64,000 nucleotides of DNA, taken from positions 4,154,001-4,218,000 of the forward strand of contig JANCIK010000002.1 in NCBI GenBank assembly GCA_028532985.1. Reading direction: 5' to 3'. The notes below the pieces were generated by a model. It was given only the letters and a program-made list of their open reading frames with translations, was not told the origin of the DNA and searched no databases. Positions 57,155 to 64,000 of this stretch are shown here, one piece after another; position 1 is the stretch's first letter, and each line of letters starts with the position of its first letter. This stretch comes from Stropharia rugosoannulata (lineage: Eukaryota; Basidiomycota; Agaricomycetes; Agaricales; Strophariaceae). The translations under genes and the position numbers were made by a program.

Positions 57155-59445
57155 TTATATGTTAATGGGACAGTATCCACCTTCTTGAAGTTTTGCGTGA
57201 GTTAATCTGTTGCGTAAAATAATCATCTGGTCTAAGAAAAAATTATACTTGACTGGCAACATTTCTCGCAGAATTGCATGAAATCCTCCAAGCCAAACAT
57301 TGGTTTGCTCTGCAATGGATGAGTTAAAGAACCATGCTTTTCCATTCTCTCCATGGAGCTCTTTAAAAATTGCTGGGTTGCAATTCTCCTGACAAAACTG
57401 ATCACGGGTAGAATGCTTGCAGTTGAAGTGAAATACGTCCACTGTTAGCCCGATATTGGTAAAATAAGGATCATTTTTCACATGCTTGGCAAGGGAGCAA
57501 TTATTGTCGAAGAATATATGATTTGGAATATGGCCATTGATCCGGAATGTACGCTTGATAAATTCCTGCAAGATATATATTTAGTAATCTATCATAGAGA
57601 GATTGAAGTCCCATACTGCACAAGTTGAGATAGCTTCTGCTCCAAAAAAGGTCTCTCGTGCAAGAATCATACCACAAGGAGCAACAAGTATTTGCTCATT
57701 ATGAGTACGACGTCGTCCAAATTGGGCTTTGATCTTCTTTGAAGGTAGAACACTAGGAGCTTCACCCCTAGGATCGGACTGGCCATCAACTGTACCATGA
57801 ATGAGATTAGGTGAGAGATCAAAGTCTTCATCCTCGTCATCAAGAAGGGTTTGTGGGTCAACATCCTCAGCTATAGCATCATTGAGATGAGACACACGTG
57901 CACGTTTGAGCCTAGACTGCAACTGGAAGCGAGATTGACCACGAAGATTTCGAACATGCTCGACCTCTTGATGCTCAGGTATAGCACATGTCATCTTGTC
58001 TGTAACAGTGGGTTGGTTACAGTTGACAACAGCACATACTTCATGAAGTGATCGATGAACCACACAGAAGCGGTCTCGTATAGATGTTAATGGAATATGG
58101 CAGTTATGGAACCCACATCGTGGATGACCAATTGTAATGCCATCCATAACAGCAACCCAAACAGATTTTGATGCTATAAAGTAAATTATTAAATGTGTAG
58201 GCCCTGTAAAATAAAATTGACATACACGTATCACCATTGCCTTCATATATGCGGGTACATTTCTTGCAGCGATGAGTGATTTCCTGTTGGCCACATATCT
58301 TAATCCTATTGTTCCGTTCTATCAGGGCAGCTGTAAACCGGTCGGCCTGCTCGCCTCCATGAGGAACAGATAGAACTACACCACGTTCTAGATGATCTTC
58401 AAGCAAAGATAGGACAATAAACCCAATTTGTACATGATCACCTTTCAAGCTAGCTTTGATAGGCCAACTTAGAGGGAGATTACTGTGACATCCAAGAGCA
58501 GCTTGGTAGGTACGTGCACAGTTGGTAAAGGATTTCCTGTCCAACATTTTAGTAAAAGTTGCATGATAATCTAAAGTATACTCCTTACGCAGATATATTT
58601 ATGTCAGTGATCCACAAAGCTATCACTTGTTTTTCAACAAACTGATGCTCGCCAACCTGAATAATGTCTGGTAATTCATTACCATAATAGGTACGGGTGC
58701 CATTCCGAACAGAAAAGTTATGGTAATAACTTGTCTGACAACCTGGACCTTAAAACAATGAATTTTGTTATCAGAGTGTAAATAAAATATGCATAGTAAC
58801 TCTAACCTTCACATTGGTATCTCACAATCCAAACAGGACATACACCCTTATTCAAGGTATATAAAACACCCTGAGTTTGATCAACCTTTTGAAGCTTGCG
58901 TCCTTTACTTGCCCGGTCACATATGCTAGTATTGGTGCAGTAGTTGTGTGGTGGATATAGCACATCTAACATATATTTCAGTGGAACTGTAACTTCATAA
59001 ATTTGACTTGTTGAAATAGAATACCGTAGCTTAGATCCTTGCCATGTAATTTGAATTGCTCATCTATTTTTCTCTCTTGCTCATCCAAGTTCCATATGCA
59101 CTCCTTTAAGTAGGACCAGAGTTTCTCCACCTCATCTTTGGACAGATCACATAGATTTGAAAGCAGTGTAGCCACAGAGTATGGCAGTTCAGGTGGTGCT
59201 ACATGAACCGGCCATTTGGCATCCTGAGCCAGTAGAATATCTTGTTTGAAGCGAGGAGCATATTTAAGAAAGGTGGAGAGTGACAGTATAGTCTCTACTG
59301 TGATTGGACTTAAGAATGTAGTCAAAGTCTCCATGTATGTGGGCAATTGACAAAAGGGAGTACAATGATGGTGCGGTGCAACACAATCATCAAGGTAGAG
59401 ATAAGCTAACGCGTCGCCACCGCATATGGCGGCCCGCCGTGTCAC
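57155..59445 (-). CDS. KDZ transposase with CxC5/CxC6-type cysteine clusters
   Basis: Multi-exon minus-strand transposase. The N-terminal part (METLTTFLSPITVETILSLS, LCDLSKDEVEKLWSYLKE) is followed by a cysteine cluster region (CPVWIVRYQCEG, CQTSYYHNFSVRNGTRTYYG). A middle block reads GCHSNLPLSW. A second cluster is typical of CxC6: DGITIGHPRCGFHNCHIPL, RFCVVHRSLHEVCAVVNC. The C-terminal catalytic region has HIFFDNNCSLAKHV, FHFNCKHSTRDQFCQENC and SSIAEQTNVWLGGFHAILREM, where D and E are likely acidic catalytic residues. It ends at 57155. I saw no in-frame stop within the exons read, but not every junction was verified. Family known from basidiomycete KDZ (Kyakuja-Dileera-Zisupton) elements. 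Confidence 0.75.
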
Positions 59446-59535
59446 ATATTACAAATATGTGACCTGTCCGAGTCGGACTGTCCATGGACACTCGGAGGGG
59501 CGGACTCTCGAATACCGGAACGTCCTCGACCTATC

Positions 59536-60304
59536 ATTGACCTGAGATCAACCCGAATTCCGCCTATTTGTTTGGTTACGTACCCAAAGGCAAATAAACC
59601 GTTTCGCTCTCCGACTCTACCGTGCTTGCTCTACGCACGCCAGCTCTAACTTCGGTTTCAGTTTGGGTTTGGCTACAGTAATCTAACTTGAAGCTAAATT
59701 TGAGCCAATAGGCTCAAGATAATGTCAGAAACTTTGAAACAAATTACCGAGAAACGGTAACCCCACAGGTTTAAACTCGGATTGAACAAACAGTGCGCCT
59801 ACAAACTTTGGCGTGGACTTATATTAGAGTAGACCGGTGGCCGTTCCCTATACGATGTTCATCCCGCCGTGACTTTACTCTCAGAGGGAACGGTCACCAG
59901 TCTAGTAAGTGGCAGCAGTGCACCAATGTTTATTCTGTTGATTTATGGCGCTTTATTAGTTTCACTATCTGGTTTTTTTCAATGGGACACGGAATGGATC
60001 ATGGGATAGTAAGGGACGACAACAATGACATTTGATTCCATACCAGCGTCAAGGTAGATGGGTAAGTTTCCATTCATATTACTGGATCGTATTTTAATGA
60101 GTACAATTCAGTACGAACTCAGGAATAATCTACTATATAATTAGAGCTTCTTGGTTAAATTGTGCTGTGGCGCATCTATCATTCTATGTCTGCTCCTATA
60201 GTTAATATTGGAGCCATCTATATATCGGAAGTAATCCTCATGGCTAGACTTGTCTCGGTATAAAAGGGTGCTTTCGGTAGAGTTTAACGGGCTGTATCCT
60301 CGAT
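59536..60304. promoter_or_regulatory. Intergenic region with TATA box for P450 2
   Basis: No gene supported. TATAAAAGG at 59259+1000 (60259-60267) lies 38 bp upstream of the P450 ATG at 60305, a good core promoter match. The first bases after 59536 are the former continuation of the target site of the transposons. Confidence 0.5.
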
Positions 60305-62402
60305 ATGGTTTCCTCTCTAACACTCGTTGACATTGTTTTCGGAATTACAGCCCTTCTACTATTGAAGATATGGTTCAAAAAGAAAACAATACCACTCCCG
60401 CCTGGCCCTCAGAAGTTGCCCATCATAGGTAACTTGCTTGATATGCCCTCGTCTCACGCATGGCTCACCTTTGCGGAATGGGGAGCAAAATGGGGCGCGT
60501 AATCTCCTTTGCTTTCATTGTACAATTCCTTATATGCTATGGGGCAGGTGATATGGTGTCTGTATCTATCGTAGGGCAGAACTTTATCATCTTAAACTCA
60601 ATTGAGATGGCTGTCGCCCTCCTCGATGATCGTAGCCAAATATACTCTGATCGTCCAATAATCCCCCTCGGGGGGGAACTGGTCGGATGGAACAGGACCC
60701 TCGGTCTATCTCCGTACGGAAAGCAATTTCGTGACTACCGCAAATACTTTCACAAGATGGCTGGAAGCCGTACATCGCTGACCAAGTTCTCTGGAGTAAT
60801 TGAACAAGAAAGTCTTCGGTTTTTGGAAAGCATTCAAAAATATGGCACACAAGATCTCGACTCTAATATTAAGATGTACGTTGGTTTGTTGTGCGTTCAT
60901 CGTAATTTTCAATTTAATACATGATCCATATGTAGGATGGTTGGAGCAAGCATTCTCAATGTAGCATATGGCCTTGGAGTCAAAAAAGACGATGACCCAT
61001 TGATAACGTTGGCAGAAGCTGCTATGGATCACCTCGGGCCGTCCGTTGATCCGGGAAAGTATCTCGTTAATCTCTTACCAGCTCGTGAGTAGTGAATGCT
61101 TTATAAATTTGAACAGAACCTCACTCACAGAGATAATTTGGGGCATAAATCTAGTCAAACACATTCCTTCTTGGTTCCCTGGAGGTGGGTTTCATCGCAC
61201 TGCTCAAGAATGGAGAAAAATATTAGACGATACGACGGACATTCCGTACAACCTTGTAAAACAGAAAATGGCATGTGTCTGTAAACCAATTACGTTAGCT
61301 ACTCTGACAAACTACAGGAAATGGGGACTGCAACTCCATCATTCACGTCAACATTGCTTGGGGAGCTCGGGATGAGCGGGGACCACGAATATAATATCAA
61401 ATGGGCCGCTGTTTCGTTCTATGCAGGCGGCACTGATACTGTAATTAAAGTTCTTTTTCTACATATGAACTGGACTATGCTCTTATATTTCCGACTTTAG
61501 ACCAACTCTGCATTAAACGCTTTCTTTCTTTCAATGGTTCTGAATCCGGGGCCCATGAAGTTGGCCCAACAAGAGATAGATAGCATAGTGGGAGTGGAAA
61601 GGCTTCCTACCTATCAAGACCAAGCAAAGTTACCGTACGTCAGCGCCCTAGTCAAAGAGTTGCTTAGATGGCACGTACTTGCCCCTATGGGTATGTTGTT
61701 GAATATCTAACAGAAGGAACAATATTCGAGTTTGACATCACTTGACCAGGTTTGCCACATCGTGTCACAGAAGACGACATCTACAATGGGTATCTCGTCC
61801 CAAAGGGTTCCACAATTCTGTACAACGCATGGTAGCATTCGTGAACTTATCTGAGTTTCTGTACTAAAGCAGTGTTATGCAGGAGCATGGCTCGCAACCC
61901 CCAAACATATTCAGACCCGGACAAATTCAATCCTGCAAGATTCCTTGGTGCTCACCCTGAACGTGATCCTACTGATTACGTTTTTGGTTTTGGGCGCAGG
62001 TTTGTCTTCTCTCAGCTACTTGGAGGACCTTCTCTATCTAAATTTATGCTTGTCATTTCCAGGAAATGTCCCGGTATGTCATGCAATAGGTCTAAGACAT
62101 AACATTTGATCTAACGCTTGGTGACCATTCCCAGGCTTATTAATCGCTGATGCATCTCTATTCATAACCATTTCACGGGTACTTGCCATGTTCAACATCT
62201 CGCCGCACAAAATGAGTGGTGTTGAGGTGCACCCAGTTCATGAGCATATGGATGGTGCAGTAAGGTATGCATACACAAACTCGCAAAGATACCACCTTGG
62301 CTAAACTTTCTATGAAGCCATACACGACCATTCCAGTGCTCTATCTCGCCTAGATTTATGGACGACTTACGTCTCTCTAAAGAGGTACTCGCCAGTCAAT
62401 AG
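60305..62402 (+). CDS. Cytochrome P450 monooxygenase 2
   Basis: P450 with anchor helix (LVDIVFGITALLLLKIW), hinge PLPPGPQKLPIIGNLLDMP, and then WLTFAEWGAKWG + DMVSVSIVGQNFIILNS. The I-helix AGGTDTTNSA is split by an intron, ExxR is ELLR, the PERF-type motif is FNPARF, and the haem loop is FGFGRRKCPG with intron after R. The final exon ends SISPRFMDDLRLSKEV to stop at 62402. The layout (LPPGP, EWG, AGGTDTT) is that of fungal P450s related to the O-methylsterigmatocystin oxidoreductase type. Two introns keep frame only if their donors are GC, not GT: after KWG (GCGCGT, about 60498) and after KQKM (GCATGT, 61270). If those are not spliced, the gene is inactive. Otherwise intact. Confidence 0.8.
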
Positions 62403-63649
62403 GCTCAGCATGATTATGACGGTCCAAAGAGGTAACCGGTCTGTACATTTTCAGTGTCAGGCACTGAGAAATAGCTTATTATTAAAGTCAGAAGACAAGT
62501 CTCGGGAACAGTGTTGAACTAAAAGGGAAAGAGAAGAAACTACACGCTTTGAAATGACGTACCAACTTTGATGCGGTATCAACAACTACTACACGGTTAT
62601 ATCACCGACTACTGCGTATCTTGAGTCATCCTGTGTCCCTACTTTCCTTTTAGTTAAAATTAGAGAAACTCTAAAGTATGATACACGCCCAGTACTCAGC
62701 ATTCCTCCTCTATGAAAGGTTGGCTTCGTGAAAGTCTGCCGGTTATATCTTTAAAATAGTCTCTACATACTCTCTTATCTCTTGGTAGATGAAAGCCGAC
62801 AATGAAAGTGCACGTCGCTCTATGAGGCAACCAGGCTTGCGCCGGCAGTCATCCAATGAACTATGTATGTATGTAAGTATTATGTGAATATTTACATGAA
62901 AATACCCGCAGACAAGGGCACATGTCAGAGCATGGTGTACTAAGTTACGAGCAGGTGCTCAATGACTGTCCCCATTAAACATGCGACATTGTTTAATTAG
63001 GAATCACTTTCCCGTGTTATTGATAGTCCCAGCCATTAGTCTCAGCTTGTTCCCAGCCCAAGATGATGCATCCCGGCAACCTGATAAAACGCCGTGCACA
63101 ACTTTACACAGCAGTATAGAGAGTGAGAGTGAGACCGTTGCCTCAAGTACTTGAGTGCAACAAGAGGGATCTCCACAGTATGTTAAGTTTCTGACATTTG
63201 AATTTTCGCTGTTTATATGTACAACAGAATACGCACTCAAAAGCATAAGCTTGTCCCTTTTAAGCAATTACATGTCCTGCAAAACTGTGGAATTCCGGGT
63301 ACCAAACGGACAAGTTGCTGAGCGCTGATGTATCACTCTTCTACTTTGACTAATGATAACTTTATAATACAAATGTCCCATCACATTGTCAGTCGGGTCC
63401 ACAGAACCGTATTTTCGCTGTCCTTGAATTCATCGAAGCATCACATCGGTCAGTCTTGAGTCCATGGAAGCATCGCATTGGACAGAACGTGTGACAAAGG
63501 CAAAAGAATTGGTACATCTGCTTCCTCCCTGAGCTCGCATAGTTCCGTATATCATACGTTAAGACGCCGGAGCCTACACGCCATAAAAAGCTGGAATATA
63601 AGCACTGGTAAAACCCAGTAAGAGTCTCTACGCCCTCTAAATTTCCATT
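62403..63649. promoter_or_regulatory. Intergenic region with probable TATA box for P450 3
   Basis: No gene supported. CATAAAAAG at 63582-63590 lies about 60 bp before the ATG at 63650 and is the best TATA-like element. The remainder is AT-rich without recognised repeats. Confidence 0.4.
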
Positions 63650-64000
63650 ATGTCCATAGTTGTACAGGCTCTAGGCGCATTACTCCTTATCTTTCTCCTT
63701 AAGCATATCGTAGATCGACTCACACAACCGAAGCAGAACTATCCTCTGCCTCCTGGCCCCAAAGCGCTCCCTATAATAGGAAACCTATTGCAGATCCGCG
63801 CAATTCGTGAACAAGGTCCTGATTATATCGAATGGGGAAAGAAGTATAACAGTATGAGTTTTCACTTGTAGTTTTACATTTATGCTCACTTCAATTCATT
63901 TAGGTGACATACTTTTTGCTTCTGCATTTGGCAATAATGTCTTGATTCTCAACAAACGCGAAGATGCTGAAGAGCTAATGGACAGGCGCGCCAGATTCTA
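63650..64000 (+). CDS. Cytochrome P450 monooxygenase 3, N-terminal part (cut by the window end)
   Basis: N-terminal fragment of another P450 of the same type as its neighbour: anchor helix MSIVVQALGALLLIFLLKHIV, hinge PLPPGPKALPIIGNLLQI, then YIEWGKKYN. A GTATGAG...TTTAG intron joins to DILFASAFGNNVLILNKRED and AEELMDRRARF at the window edge. Phase is kept (A + GT = Ser). The haem region is outside the window, so whether it is complete cannot be judged. It follows P450 2 on the same strand, suggesting a local tandem family. Confidence 0.8.

Larger units (their letters stand above)
54918..59527. mobile_element. KDZ-superfamily DNA transposon, about 4.6 kb, apparently complete
   Basis: Terminal inverted repeats: left GTTCCGGAAATCGAGAGTCC and onward, right (read inward on the minus strand) GTTCCGGTATTCGAGAGTCC, both continuing GCCCCTCC and TGTCC. 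An 8-bp duplication GACCTATC flanks the element (54910-54917 and 59528-59535). Inside are two divergent-ended, convergently transcribed genes: an accessory gene on the plus strand and a transposase on the minus strand. Near the right end is a perfect palindrome, GTCACATATT-ACA-AATATGTGAC, with a related TATGTGACAT near the left end. Intact ends, duplication and long open frames suggest recent activity. Confidence 0.85.

Overview
The window is nuclear DNA of a filamentous basidiomycete, most likely a wood- or litter-decaying Agaricomycete. Evidence: protein genes broken by many 45-75 bp GT-AG introns, very small exons, several P450s, HET and F-box genes, and a KDZ DNA transposon of the type common in mushroom genomes. 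Species cannot be named from this sequence. No tRNA, rRNA or CRISPR array was recognised.

Layout. 1-2.3 kb: 3' part of the coatomer beta-prime gene. 2.9-4.4 kb: a TauD/TfdA-type dioxygenase. 4.4-9.6 kb: three tandem genes on the minus strand for secreted cysteine-rich proteins of unknown function, all ending in a 16-nt exon. 10.9-11.4 kb: a decayed gag-like ORF. 12.0-18.4 kb: two tandem intron-poor genes for long disordered proteins with repeated KW..RMG and SPF motifs. A third relative, fused to a WW-like motif and membrane helices, lies at 25.7-29.3 kb on the other strand. Between them are an amino-acid permease with an in-frame stop (18.8-21.2 kb) and an intact PTR2-type peptide transporter (23.2-25.3 kb). 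29.9-36.2 kb: an F-box gene flanked by direct repeats, a HET-domain gene, and a relic copy of the F-box 3' end. 36.5-37.7 kb: a tetraspanin. 39.5-40.4 kb: a C2H2 zinc-finger protein. 40.9-43.4 kb: a MYND-finger pseudogene split by a 1.12-kb foldback element. 47.0-53.5 kb: a P450, a GPR1/FUN34/YaaH transporter and a histidine acid phosphatase (phytase type). 54.1-59.5 kb: a MITE and a 4.6-kb autonomous KDZ transposon inserted side by side with overlapping target-site duplications. 60.3 kb to the end: two more P450 genes, the last cut by the window edge.

How it fits together. The core genes (coatomer, tetraspanin, transporters) are ordinary. The accessory stretches show repeated tandem and partial duplication (cysteine-rich proteins, disordered proteins, F-box 3' end) and insertion of DNA elements into genes. 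P450s, dioxygenase, transporters and phosphatase suit a nutrient-scavenging and detoxifying lifestyle, but nothing here forms a recognisable biosynthetic cluster with a backbone enzyme. Exon borders were read by eye from splice signals and reading frame, so those in weakly conserved genes are provisional.
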